Of a stretch of DNA of 64,000 nucleotides, positions 23,320 through 35,134 are shown one piece after another. The stretch spans positions 2,574,001 through 2,638,000 of the forward strand of contig CM075203.1 in assembly GCA_037577475.1 (NCBI GenBank). Reading direction: 5' to 3'. A program made the translations under genes and the position numbers. The stretch is from Chaunax sp. Z400. Taxonomy: Eukaryota; Chordata; Actinopteri; Lophiiformes; Chaunacidae. How positions within the stretch are numbered: the stretch's first letter is position 1; each line of letters begins with the position of its first letter. Below the pieces are notes generated by a model, which was not told where the DNA came from, made no database searches, and worked only from the letters and a program-made list of their open reading frames with translations.

Positions 23320-23720
23320 TTGGACAGACGTTTTGAAAATCATTAAATAACACAATTGAACAGGCTGTAAAGTAAGCCTGCGTTTGCATCATAAATGGGG
23401 GCTGTACTCCGAGCCACTCCGGCTCATTTGGTCTTTTGTGCGAGCCCCTGTTTAATGAAGTTAATCTGATGAAAAACACAGCTATCTGCTTTTCACTATA
23501 CCGGCCTCCTTCTCCGCCCCCATCTTTAACACAGCTATGAGACCTCTAATTATGCAGGGGTTCAAGTAGCTTTTCACAAAACACAGTGTTGTCCTTTAGA
23601 GCTGGAGAGCGCTCCATGAGCTAAAAGTGCAGGCTTGCATTTTTGCAGGTTGAGCAAATTCAGTTGATTTGATTATCTCTTTGCATCTGCCTCAAGACTG
23701 GTTTAAATGATGAGTCCTAA
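23320..23720. promoter_or_regulatory. Candidate hmx3 upstream enhancer B
   Basis: Moderate GC, no repeat similarity, no open frame of note. Contains TTTAATGAAGTTAATCTGATG and GGGTTCAAGTAGC blocks typical of conserved vertebrate non-coding elements. Conservation not tested. Confidence 0.3.
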
Positions 23721-24099
23721 AAGCATCACATGCGGTTTTCTGTACATTTTATTTTCATTTTCGGAATTAATTATTACCTTATACAGACAAACACAAAACC
23801 ATACATCAATATTAAAATTGTGTGTTGGTTCAGGTTTTTCTAAGTGACGTGCATTATCTATATGTAAAAGCAACCGCAGAGGCCGGTTTGATTAGAAAAT
23901 CCAGGACGCACCATGCCGCTCTACTTCTGGTCTCAAGCTCTTCAGTCTCGAGAAAAGAAGGCTTACAAATATAAACTCCCACCTGTTCACTGTATGTCTT
24001 TATCATCTAATCTCATCACACTCGATCATATAAATGTCTCATTACATACAAATATAATTTGCAGCATCCGAGCACTGGTAGAAACTTCTTGTGTCATCC

Positions 24100-24360
24100 T
24101 CTTGCATTAGATCACCTGCTGCCCCTGGGTTTGCAGGCTTTTGTACAAAGCTGATTTGAAAAGCCTTTATCACAGCGGTGAGCATTCAATTTGATGGCTG
24201 CCTGTAGCATTTCCTGACTAATTAAATTACACTGAAGTCAATGAGCTTCGGTGCAGGAGAAATACACAGTGCCTATATGGCTTTTCCTGTTGCGCACAGG
24301 TGGAACAGATGACGTTTGGAAATCCTTACAACAGATGAATAAGTGGCAGCTTGATCTTCA
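24100..24360. promoter_or_regulatory. Candidate hmx3 upstream enhancer C
   Basis: A low-repeat block with CTGACTAATTAAATTACACTG, AAAGCCTTTATCACAGC and CAGGTGGAACAG (E-box). It has the look of a conserved developmental element about 0.65-0.9 kb before the hmx3 ATG. Inference only. Confidence 0.38.
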
Positions 24361-24529
24361 GCAGATCACAGTGTTAAACTCTTTCTTCTGCTATAAGAAA
24401 TAAACATAAAAGTCGAATCCTCCTCATTTTTATTATTGTTTTATGTTTTTTTCAGTGGCTGACATTCGTGCGTAAAATGTGCGTAATATTTGTGCCAAAG
24501 CCACGCGGTTTACAGCTTGAGGTGTAATA

Positions 24530-25011
24530 ATTTCTGGACCATTTATTCAATTAACTGACAGATGATTACAGCTATAGCGCACGCCCTCAAAAACCCCGAG
24601 ACATTTTCCCCTTTACTCTAATTGGATGATAAGTGGGTGCCTTACTGTTGAGCCGACATCAAAACGCTTGCGCGGCCTTTTTTCTTTGGAGCCTTTCTAG
24701 TCACAGCCCCTCGCGGTTTCATCTCAGATCCCATTTGCTATTGTACCTGCCCAATAGCAAAGACCGAGCGCGTTTTAACTCGATGGGCATTTTTTATTTC
24801 ATCATTACAATCCGGCGCGAGTCTGACGCAGTTATCCCTGCGCTCTCAGGAGCTGGAGGCAGCTTTCACTTCTCCCTCTCTGGCTCTCCTCCTCTTTCTC
24901 TTTCTCTCTCGCGTGATTCAAACTAAGACGATCAAACAAGAAAATCTTTTACAGGTGCTTTCTTTCGCTTGCCAAGTTTTGATGGTGATCAACATCGGAC
25001 AGTGAACGGTG
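24530..25011 (+). promoter_or_regulatory. hmx3 proximal promoter and 5' UTR
   Basis: Directly upstream of the hmx3 ATG. It holds AACTGACAGATGATTACAGC at 24556-24575, combining a TGACAG core (MEIS type) with TGATTAC (PBX/HOX type), followed by GC-richer sequence and a CT-rich tract at 24870-24915. No TATA box seen. Confidence 0.4.
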
Positions 25012-26157
25012 ATGGCCGACTCTGATTCGCAAGAGACTCGCCAACCCCCCAAAGACTCGCCGTTCTCCATAAAGAACTTGCTGAACATTGAAGACAAACC
25101 AACAAAGCCGAAGAGCTTCTTCAGTTCGTCCAAAGGAGTGTTTGAAGGTAGCTTCTTCTCTCGGCTCGGTGACTTGTCTTTCCCTCGATTTGACTTGCCC
25201 ACACAGAGAATTGGACTATCAGCGCAGTATTTGGAGAGAGCGTCGACCTGGTGGTACCCATACACGCTCGGGACTCATCTGAGGACTGGAGGTAAATATT
25301 TTTTAACTCTAGCTCCGCAGATGGTTTGGAAAAGTCTGAATTTAACACCCTATTATTTTATATTATTAATGGATATTATGGAATTTAATATGTAGCCTGT
25401 ATCCTGAATTATTAGGATCTAACACTGTTAAAATCTATATTTTAACTAAAGGAAAAACGCGCAATCCTCTTATAAACCGAATATCTAAAATGAACAGGTC
25501 ATTGTCATTGCAGATAACATGTTCAATGGTTTAGAGGATCAAAAAAATGTTTTCTTCTATGTAGGATCTGAGAAGGCCAACCTCAGAGAAGCATCACCGG
25601 CACCAGACAGGCGTTCCCCGGATCTCCAAAAAAGTGACCAAGATGCCAAAGAGGAAAGCGCCGACGAAGATATCGCGCTGGATGAAAGTGACTCGGAAGA
25701 ACCAAAGAAAGAAATAGACCAGGAGGACGACTGGAGGGGCAAAACGGGCGAGCTGGACTCCGATAGGAAGCCCTGTCGGAAGAAGAAGACACGCACGGTT
25801 TTTTCCAGGAGTCAAGTCTTCCAGCTGGAGTCCACCTTCGACATAAAGCGCTACCTGAGCAGCTCGGAGAGGGCAGGCCTGGCCGCGTCCCTGCACCTGA
25901 CAGAGACGCAGGTGAAAATCTGGTTTCAGAACCGGAGGAATAAGTGGAAAAGGCAGCTGGCTGCGGAGCTGGAGGCGGCCAACCTGAGCCATACGGCGGC
26001 ACAGAGGATTGTGCGGGTTCCCATTCTTTACCACGAGAACGGAGCCCCAGAAACGACCGGGGGCCGTGCTGCAAACTCACCGGGCAGCCAGTCACTCCTG
26101 GCTTTTCCTCACCACATGTACTATTCCCACCCAGTCCCACTGCTGAGGCCTGTTTAA
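25012..26157 (+). CDS. hmx3: H6 family homeobox 3 transcription factor
   Basis: Nuclear homeodomain protein needed for inner ear, lateral line and hypothalamic development in vertebrates. Two exons, 25012-25291 and 25565-26157, give 290 aa. Seen: an eh1-like Groucho-binding motif FSIKNLL at 18-24; the conserved LSAQYLERASTWWYPYTLG block; an acidic stretch at about 118-150; homeodomain about 166-225 with KIWFQNRRNKWKRQL; then LAAELEAANLSH and the HMX3-type tail RIVRVPILYHEN ending PLLRPV. HMX2 instead has a KTWFQNRRNKWKRQLS helix and a different tail, so this is HMX3. The start ATG 25012 gives the best-fitting N-terminus. An in-frame alternative acceptor exists 51 bases upstream of exon 2. The hmx2 partner is not found nearby. 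Confidence 0.95.
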
Positions 26158-26344
26158 CAGTGACAATGTCATCATAAGCTGTACATATGTTTTTAGTTAC
26201 TGTCATTGAAAAAAAATAATACAATTTTGTATATTTTATAGATTACGAACAAAATGTTTTATTATTATTATTATTATTATGTAATCAGTATTTATCCTGC
26301 CGAGGCACCCTACATTAAGAGTCCCCAGAGGAACAGCCGAGGCC

Positions 26345-26372
26345 TATTATTATTATTATTATTATTATTATT
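26345..26372 (+). repeat. (TTA)n microsatellite in hmx3 3' UTR
   Basis: Second of two TTA runs; the first is at 26259-26280. Confidence 0.8.
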
Positions 26373-27548
26373 GGTGAAATTGTTCCATGCTCAAAAGTGG
26401 GTAAATATATTTTAACGTATTCAATTTTAAAAGAGCTTGTTTTGTTTTGAACTGTTCATATGTATTTAACAGAGATTTGTGTCCGTGTTTGAAGCAAAAA
26501 TGTGGAATTTAATATTTTATATTTTCTAATATTGTGCAATATTTGGCTTTACATTAGACTTCCAGTCTTTGTCACCTCTATTGTTCACTTTTACAGAAAA
26601 ACATTTTTTTCTTCGTATTAGTGAGGACAATCATGTTATTAAAAAATTCCCCCCAAAACAGGTGATGGTTAGTTGTTTATATGACGCTTTGTTTTGCCAG
26701 TAATTTTGAAGCCATGGAAGAGCCAAAAATACCCTCTGTTTTTGTGTAAGTTTTTTCTGATATTGTTTAAAGTCTGTATATAAATGGTCTTACACAGTAA
26801 AGATTTTGTTCCAATAAGAGATGCATCTTAATATAATTGTGATGTGCATGGGAAAAGAATCATATGCAAGGTGATATTTAAAAAAATCTAGAGACATTAA
26901 GGTACAATGAGGGACAGCAGAATGATGGTGCTTCCCTTGATGAATTAAATTAGATTATTTTTTACGGACAGCCAAATATAAGGATGGCCGTCCTTTTCAA
27001 TCTATTAATTTGAAAATTTTTGCGCCCCGTTTTAATCCGCATTATTTTCTGCAATTTTATTTTATTTTGATAATTTGTACACACTATAAAGCAGTGATCT
27101 CCTGCCATTAGTAGAGCACTTATTTTGCAACATAAAATGTGCATTTTTAAATAACAGATAATTATGCAGACAAGTTGTGGCTTGCGGAAACACTACGTTA
27201 AACGGGCTACAATTAAAAGCAAATTCAGGGGATTAAATAATCTTGGGGTCAGTCGTTGTTTTTCCACACATTTTAACGATGAATGATAATAGATCTAATA
27301 GGAAAACGTTATCTTCAAACCACATTAAGGAATATGACAGAAGGTCATAACCTATATATGCATAGGATACAGCATATCATACAGCAGGCAAAATCAATGT
27401 GGATAGGCTTACGTCCCCTTGTTTTGTGTACTTAAGGCTAATTTACTGCTTTTTACTAGGGTGCATTGCAGTGTCTTATGCATCATATATATTTTAATTA
27501 AAAGACACACAATTACACCAGCCCAGAAAATACATGGCTTTCTTAAAC

Positions 27549-27577
27549 GAGAGAGAGGAGGCGAGAGAGAGAGAGAG
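27549..27577 (+). repeat. (GA)n tract upstream of bub3
   Basis: Purine run GAGAGAGGAGGCGAGAGAGA, just upstream of the bub3 promoter elements. Confidence 0.7.
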
Positions 27578-27629
27578 CAGTCCTGTGTCACGTGATCTGT
27601 TCTGAGACAACGGAAATGTTCACAGGGAT

Positions 27630-27855
27630 TAAATCTACCAATCATATTGCAGGCGGGAATTTCGCCTCAACCAATCAGCATCCTCTGTAGCATTCACAGT
27701 GACGGTGGGTAAAGCTTGCTAAGGAGTTAGCTACACGTAGCCTCTTTGCTTCACGGCATTTTCTGTATTATATATTTTAGTTTAAACCAAGGCACGATAA
27801 TTAGTCCCCCTAACGAAAACAACCGGTTGCGTCCGACCGACACCAAACTGAAGCG
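27630..27855 (+). promoter_or_regulatory. bub3 promoter and untranslated first exon
   Basis: Two CCAAT boxes (27638-27642 and 27671-27675, 33 bases apart) flank an E2F-type GGCGGGAA at 27652-27659. This is the layout of cell-cycle gene promoters. A good donor, GCG/GTAAG, follows at 27855, so an untranslated first exon probably ends there and joins the coding exon at 28633. No TATA box. Confidence 0.5.
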
Positions 27856-28632
27856 GTAAGTAAAATGAAACGACTAAAATTTAGGCTTTTAACCTAGTTC
27901 ATTTTTACCATTGCAAGCTAGCGCTAAACACGCGTAGCAGTAGAGGTGGGCTTGGTGTAATTGCTGGATGTTATGGAACAAGTCGCGTTTTACTGTGAAA
28001 TCAAAACCCACAAAGTAATCGCAAAGTAAATCTTATAGTTTCGTAACAGAGAGTGCTGTTGTTTCATTTGAATGTTAGCAAGTCAAGGGCTCGGTGGTGC
28101 TAGTTGGCTAAAACCACAACCACTGTCACTAAACAACAAGCAGGGGAGTACTAGCACCAGTGTGCCAGTAACTTGCTCCCTGTGTAATTCTGTAACATTT
28201 GATTTAAAGAGATGTTTTTCCAACAGAATTTTAAGTATACAACATACAGGTTTATGACCCTATCTTATATATTTTGTTGAGGAAATAGAAAGGAATGAAG
28301 CTACTTAACTCAATGACGTGATCCCGTGCTGTAGGTTTTTGACAGCATTTCATTCATCAGGTCCACCTGCTGTTATTCGAGCAGGCTTTTCCTTTGCTTT
28401 AGCTTAAAGCAAACCTTCATAATCATGGGCTGTATTTACGACAGAGGTTTCAATCTATCATAATGAAAGCCATTGAATATTCGCTTACATTTTAACAGTC
28501 TAGAAGACACCAGCGGTTTAGTTTCAGCTCATGTGCTTTTGTTGTGTATATAATTTCTCCAACAATCAAGCCTCACAAAAGTATCACTGGGTCTCAATTT
28601 TAAGATGTAATAAACATGCTTCCTTTTTGCAG

Positions 28633-31600
28633 ATGACAGGCTCAAATGAATACAAGCTGAACCAGGGACCAGAGGACAGCATCTCTGCTGTCAAGTTCAG
28701 TCCCATCACAGCCCAGTTCCTGCTGGTGTCCTCCTGGGACTGCACTGTCCGTCTGTATGATGTCGTAACCAACACCATGCGTATGAAGTACCAGCACACG
28801 GCTCCAGTTCTCGACTGTGCTTTTTATGTGGGTCACAGATTTTTCTTTCATATTCGTTTAAGTTCGTAATTGCCATGTCAAAGCGTAGAAGTGTGGTCCA
28901 CACAGATAACCTCCCCCCTTTTATTTGCAGGACCCAACGCATTCTTGGAGTGGAGGATTAGATTCACAGTTAAAGACACATGATTTGAACACGGACCAAG
29001 GTATGCTACAAACCTGATTATTAACAATAAACTTTAAATCTGTCACAGATCTTCATAACTATTCTATTATTTTGTTGTATTGTATTGTTTATTGATGGTA
29101 TTGTTTAATATTATCCTCAAACAGATACAATAGTTGGAACCCATGATGCCCCCATTCGTTGTGTGGAATACTGCCCAGAGGTTAATGTAATGGTAACCGG
29201 TAGCTGGGACAGATCAGTTCGGCTGTGGGATCCAAGGACGCCCTGCAATGCTGGCACCTTTACTCAGCCTGAAAAGGTAAAGTCAAACAGACACAGTATA
29301 GTATAGTACAGTTTAAGAGTGCGGTAAACATGTCATTTTATAAGCAACTGTCTTGTACATCTAAACTACTAAATTGGCAGGAACATGACATGGTTAGACC
29401 TTCCTGCCTTGTTGTTAATTTCATGTATTTCGCAAAGAAAGATGATATTTGGGACATAACATGTAGAATAATTATATTCAGTAGAAACCACTGGTCCATT
29501 ACAGAGGCACTATTTTTGCCTAAAATTAAGACCTTGTAATTTTGTTCATTCACCGACACAGCTGTATATCACATCGGTTAAGAAGGTGTTATTTCATTCT
29601 AACTCATTCATTGTTAAGCGTGTCTGCATTAGGTATCAAGCAAGACTTTGCATTGCTAGTGTTTTGTCCCCCTCTTGTCTCATGCTTGTCGTCTTGGTGA
29701 AAGGTGTACACCCTCTCCGTGGCTGGAGATAGGCTCATCGTTGGCACAGCTGGAAGACGAGTCCTGGTGTGGGATTTGAGGAACATGGGCTACGTTCAGC
29801 AAAGAAGAGAGTCCAGTCTCAAATATCAGACTCGCTGCATCAGAGCCTTCCCCAACAAACAGGTAGACGTGGATTAAGACTCAGGCATTTCTAATGAAAA
29901 GATGCAGATGCAGTTAAAAGTTGACAGATAATGTACTCCTAATAGAGCATCGTGTTACAGATACAGATCCCTGTATTAATGTGAAGAACTTGGATGCTAA
30001 CTTCATGTTTTATTTTCTGGCTCCAGGGCTACGTGTTGAGTTCAATCGAGGGACGTGTAGCTGTGGAGTACCTGGACCCAAGCCAGGAAGTTCAGAAGAA
30101 GAAGTACGCCTTCAAGTGCCACAGGCTGAAGGAGGATGGAATCGAGCATGTTTACCCTGTTAATGCCATCTCATTTCACAGTGTCCATAACACCTTTGCC
30201 ACAGGTATGACTGTCCAGCTTTTTAACAAAAGGGTTTGTTTCTCTAAAGGGGGCAGTTTTTTATAAAGATCATAGATTTGTCCTAACTGCCAAGGTTGCA
30301 TGAGGAGCACACAGTTATTACAGATCCGTATCTCTGCAGCAACACGTACGAAATCTTTTGATGCTTGACCTTGAGCCTCTCCTCCTTCCAAGGTGGCTCG
30401 GACGGCTTCGTGAACATCTGGGACCCGTTCAACAAGAAGCGCCTGTGTCAGTTCCACAGGTATCCGACCAGCATCGCCTCGCTGGCCTTCAACAACGATG
30501 GCACCATGCTCGCCATCGCCTCCTCCTACATGCACGAGAAGGGAGACATCAGCCACCCAGAAGACGCCATCTTCATCCGCCAAGTCACAGACGCTGAGAC
30601 CAAGCCCAAGTGAGTCTCCCCCTCACCTCTTGTGTCCTCGGTGTATAACGCTTTGAATCTCTGAGCCGCTGCGTTTTACAAGGAGCACACATCCAGCTGC
30701 AGCGTATGCTGATCTGTATCTCTGTCCGTCCACTCTTCAATATCCGACAGTTAAAAGATGGAGCGATTGAAATGGTGAATATCCTCCTCCCAAGTTTGTG
30801 TGTCCGTTGTCATGAATGAACACTCAGCGACCAGACAGATAGAAACATGCAGTACATTGGAATTACAATCCACTACAATTTGTGGTTTGTACATCGGTTT
30901 TGTAATATATTGGAACGTGTTTATAATACTTTGGTTCTCCATGTTTGTCAGTAAAGGTGAGCAAAATGTTAAGACGTGTGTTCAATTTTAATTATGTTTG
31001 TGTTTTTCTAGTATCTGCAGATGTAGCTTATTGTAACACATACAGCTCTGTAGTACATATAAAGTTTAGGCTCTGCTCCATACAAGTTTCAGAATTTGTA
31101 AAAATATTCTCTGATATGATTATGTTAAACTTCTAACATAAAAAAAATAAACTCTGAATTTTACTTTTACCACAGCAAGCGTAGCTTTAACACGATTTTA
31201 ATTGGGATTGTGGCGCTGCTACGCTCCCCTCCCATTTATGGGCTCTATTTGAGTGGCTGCCGAGTCAAGTGTGACACCTAATGGTTAAATTTGGTACATC
31301 TGTCTGGTCCAGTGTCTTGACTCGATATCAAGCCAGCTTGAAAATGTTTAAATCGTCACAACTTTGTCTTTGTTCCAAATCTAGTTTAACCTGGACGTGT
31401 TTGAATGATAATGATAAATCAATGTTTCACCAGGAACTACAGTAATATAGTATTCAGTACTGTTTTGTATTCAGTATGAAATATTTCATTCAAAACAGTT
31501 GAAGTCTTGGTCTGGATATAATAATTTATGGGGACTTGACCTTTTTCCAGTTGATGGATGGTGTTTTTTTTTCCCCCTCAGACAGAAGCAACTATGAAAC

Positions 31601-31714
31601 AATATTCAGTACTTTGATGTCTCGTCTCTTCTCTTGAGTTAATCTGTTTTTTGTTGTTTTTCTTTTGTGTGTTTGTGTGTCTGTGTGTGTGTGTCTGTGT
31701 ACAGGTCAACTTAA
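28633..31714 (+). CDS. bub3: Mitotic checkpoint WD40 protein BUB3
   Basis: Seven-bladed WD40 protein of the kinetochore that binds the GLEBS motifs of BUB1 and BUBR1 and phosphorylated KNL1. Exons 28633-28827, 28931-29000, 29125-29276, 29704-29862, 30027-30204, 30393-30609 and 31705-31714 give 326 aa (human 328). Seen: MTGSNEYKLNQGPED start; repeated blade ends SSWDCTVRLYD, GSWDRSVRLWD, VLVWDLRN and GFVNIWDPFNKK; very high identity to the mammalian protein as I recall it. The coding sequence begins exactly at the exon boundary after TTTTTGCAG. The last exon codes only the final few residues (KPKST). The donor of the previous exon overlaps an in-frame TGA, so keeping the intron would give a protein ending KPK. 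Confidence 0.96.
31664..31700 (+). repeat. (TG)n before the last bub3 exon
   Basis: TG-rich tract directly upstream of the acceptor at 31704. It forms part of the branch/pyrimidine region of the last intron. Confidence 0.7.
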
Positions 31715-32087
31715 GGTTGCCTCTGAATGGTTCCATCTGCACATGAAGCCTTTATCACATGTGAGATATCTGCTGGCATCCAGTGTATCATTGTCCTGTT
31801 GTTTTCCTGTCATCTCTTTCTATACTGTCTAACTTTTCTTCTCTTCTGTTGTTAAATATTTCATTGTTCCATTCATGTTCCAACAACCAACAATTGTTTT
31901 ATGAACTAAAGCTGATCTTTACTTACCTTTCTGACATTTTTTGTTTTTGGCTTGGTCCTTTTGGAGTCATCAGACATGCATTGATTATTTTATTCCCTCT
32001 TTTAAAGCTGTCCTTCCAATCTGAATTTGTTGTTTGGACACATGTTTATGTAAAAAAAATTTGACAAAACTTGTTTCGTACCTGCAA

Positions 32088-32093
32088 AATAAA
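32088..32093 (+). terminator. Poly(A) signal of bub3
   Basis: AATAAA about 375 bases after the TAA at 31712-31714. Confidence 0.6.
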
Positions 32094-32749
32094 ACCTTAG
32101 AGATTCCAGGAATGTGTCAGAGGCTGTCTTCTTGATGATGTGTTGAAGGAAAGCGATGATCCACTAGTCTTGCCAAGGGCTCCACTTGCCCCCAGACAGT
32201 GACCTGTGCTGATAGACATCAGAGGTTCGCGGCCTAAACCAGATCTTGCTTTATTGTTTGGAAATGTTGGGAGAAGTCCGCTAAACTGGGTGACACCCCA
32301 CCCCACCCCCATGGCTGCATCTGGAAGCCTGTGAGGGTCATTTCTCTTCATTTTTAATGCTGCATTATCAGCTGAGAGCCTATCAGACTTGAGTGCCGCC
32401 CATTTTTTTTATGATTTCACTGCACGTTTCGGATTCCTTTTAAAGTCCTTTAGCCCCGAACATGGAAGTTCAACACATTTTATTAATATAGAAGATTAAC
32501 GATGATGGAGACGTTTCGGGGGGGGGGGCTGATACTTTTTTTTTTTTTCCTACCATTATCTCTAAATTTATCTGCTGCTGTTTTTGCAACTTGTTACACT
32601 GGTGACAGTGGGATCGAACGCAGACCTTTTTAAATGCAGCATTCAGCATCACATGAATGGGAACAGCGAACACAGAGCAGCGCCCTGTGAAAGTCTAAGT
32701 GCCGTATTTTTCCCCCCTCGGTTCAGATTTTTCAATTGCGACTAATGCG

Positions 32750-33010
32750 ATTTCTGAAGCCCTTCAGCCAAAGCAGCAGCAGAGAAGATCTAGATGTCAA
32801 TTATTCTATTTAAGAGCTTCAATTTTTTCTAATGGCTCTTATCTGCTTCTGCGGTATCCTGGAAATGATTAGTTCGGATTGGTTAAATGATGTAACTAAT
32901 TCCCATGATTGTCAATAATGAGTCCATCTTTGACGTTGGATTCGGACAGCAGCTTAATATGAAATGGCATTCATTTTGGGGACGTAATTACTGCCCATGA
33001 GGCAGACAGA
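32750..33010. promoter_or_regulatory. Candidate conserved regulatory element D
   Basis: Rich in homeodomain and SOX-type cores: TGTCAATTATTCTATTTAAG, ATGATTAGTTCGGATTGG, TAACTAATTCCC, ATTGTCAATAATG, GACGTAATTACTGCCC. No repeat similarity. It looks like an ancient vertebrate enhancer about 6.6 kb downstream of hmx3. Inference. Confidence 0.4.
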
Positions 33011-33722
33011 GAATGGCCCCGGGGGGGTTTGTCACTGGGCTTACAGTGAATTACCTTGTTTCCTGTCATCTTTGGCTTCCGCTAAATTGGAAAATTGGGT
33101 TCTTTGAGTGTGCATTAAAACTGTTAAGGTTTTGTTGTCTGTTTTGGATAGCTGTTTTATGGGGGGGGGGGAGTCATTTTGCAGTCAGGTCATTAAAGGA
33201 ATTTGTATTTTTTTCCAACACACAATTAAAAATCTTTAAATACCTGAAAGGATTTATGAAGGTTTGTAATGTAACAAATTGCAGCAGATAAATCTGTTGC
33301 ATTGTCTCATCAGCATCTTCCTCCAAAGCCTTGTCTGCACAGAGTCTTCAACCACATCTGTGGTTGTGTTGGCCAGGCTCTGGTTTCCCAACCGCTGGAG
33401 CGTTGCAGACACTTCGGCTCTTCGTGAAACCGTTACACGACGATTAAAACGCGATTGTGCTCCAAACAGCCTGTCGTGTGGATTTAACCCGACCACAGAA
33501 GGCTCTAATGTTCACTCAGGAGGGCACGGATGACCTTCAACCAGACACCTTATCTCTCAGGACCGGTTTCTAATATTATATCAGGATCCTCCGTGAACTG
33601 TGTGGAAATGGGGAAATCACATGATGCATCGGGAAAATATTGACGGCATTCTTTTTTTAATTATTATTATGGTTTGTCTACTGTTTCAGTGCCACAGACT
33701 GTAAAACCAGAGATGAAGATAG

Positions 33723-33746
33723 ATATATATATATATATATATATAT
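33723..33746 (+). repeat. (AT)n microsatellite
   Basis: Perfect AT dinucleotide run. Confidence 0.8.
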
Positions 33747-34047
33747 GTGCAGCGTCTTCCAGTAAAGTCATGATTTCAAGTAATGAAAATTTGTGTTAAT
33801 CGATATTTGTAATAAGAATAAAGCAGCATTATTTCACTTTACCTGTATTTAGGGCTACATGACAAAAACGCATCGCAAGTCGTTCTTGGGAACTTTTCTC
33901 ATGTAGCAAGTATTTTTTTTTTTTACTGTATTTATTTATCACTTATCAATTATTGTTTTATCACTGGTCCGTAAAGCATTACAAAATTAGAACGACACTC
34001 TGTGGAGGACATACATGCCTCCATACGGCTGCTACTCCTGTCTGTTT

Positions 34048-34198
34048 AGCTTTCCGTCCTCATGACCCGCCTCCACAAAGTTTCATGGAAATTTGTTTAA
34101 GTTGTTTTGTAATTATCAAAAAAAAAAAAATCTCTGAAAAAAACAACCAACCTACCAGTGAACACAGGTGAAAATATAACCTCTTTGATGGAGGCAAT
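34048..34198 (-). repeat. Dispersed hairpin-ended repeat, copy 4
   Basis: Contains TTTCATGGAAATTTG and CAACCAACC, and ends AATATAACCTCTTTGATGGAGG, a diverged version of the family's terminal hairpin. Confidence 0.5.
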
Positions 34199-34671
34199 TA
34201 GTGACTCATCGTTAGAGCAATTAGTTCAAATTGAAGTTAAAACACAGACATAGGAGCAGGGGGAGGAAAATATCTCAACTCAGACGCTGGTATTCATCTT
34301 ATAATTCAAAACCGCCTCATGTTCCTCTTTCATTTGAGGTGTTTGTACTAAAAGAAGACTTTCCAGAGCCGTCAGACTGGGCCAGTTGTCCCATAAAGAC
34401 TTTTGCGTCCCGTTTGCCAGTACATCCCAGCTGGGGGAATGAAACCTGACCACCTCCTCTTGTTCGTGGCCGCGGCCGGCCTGCCTGCCACAACACCTCA
34501 CTCAGAGCTGCCCCTGCCCCCCCGGGGAGGCTTTTAAAGAGCTCTGGTGGCTGAGACAACATCTCCTTGAGAGCATTGTAGTTACATTAGAGCCTAATTA
34601 GGCGGGAGAAGCTCAAGGCCATGTAAACCCACTGCTATGTTTCACACTCTCAGCCATCCATCTCTCTGCAG

Positions 34672-34696
34672 GGCAGGCAGGCAGGCAGGCAGGCAG
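34672..34696 (+). repeat. (GGCA)n microsatellite
   Basis: Six units of GGCA/GCAG. Confidence 0.8.
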
Positions 34697-34867
34697 CACG
34701 GGGCTGGCTGGGGAAGGAGACGCTCACCTGGGAGCCGGGTTGTTCTCAATCAAACGTCTCTGGCCGTGACAGGAGGGTCACAGGTTTGGGGCTCGAGGTT
34801 TTGCCTCCTAGACTTTGCAGATGAATCATTCATCACTATGAAACCAGACTGAATTCATCACAGAGCT

Positions 34868-35060
34868 ATGAGGAGGTTATGTTTTCACCCATGTCCATTT
34901 GTTGGTTGGTTGGTTTCTTTTTGTGCAGAATCTCTCACAAAAAAATGACTGGATTGAGTCTCTCCAGCCTGGTGATGTGAACGAATGTTAGAGTTTGGGT
35001 CATGAGAGCCCAACTCTGGTCCAGACTGGAATTCCTTAACAACTATTGAATGTACTGACG
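34868..35060 (+). repeat. Dispersed hairpin-ended repeat, copy 5
   Basis: Starts TGAGGAGGTTATGTTTTCACC, then GTTGGTTGGTTGGTTTC and TGTGCAGAATCTCTCACAAA. This is the clearest plus-strand 5' portion of the family in this window. Confidence 0.6.
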
Positions 35061-35134
35061 TACATTTTGTGCGTCATTCACGGTTCTGATGATGTATCCT
35101 GATATTTTAAGTCCTAAGTTAAGAAGCAATAAGT

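Larger units (their letters stand above)
26158..27600. other. hmx3 3' UTR and hmx3-bub3 spacer
   Basis: AT-rich DNA without a homeobox or other coding exon on either strand. Contains (TTA)n runs at 26259-26280 and 26345-26372. No canonical AATAAA is clearly tied to hmx3. In human, HMX2 lies in the equivalent interval. Confidence 0.6.

Noticed and set aside
25583..26224. Long minus-strand open frames under hmx3
   Set aside because: Antisense shadows of the GC-rich hmx3 exon 2; no family resemblance.
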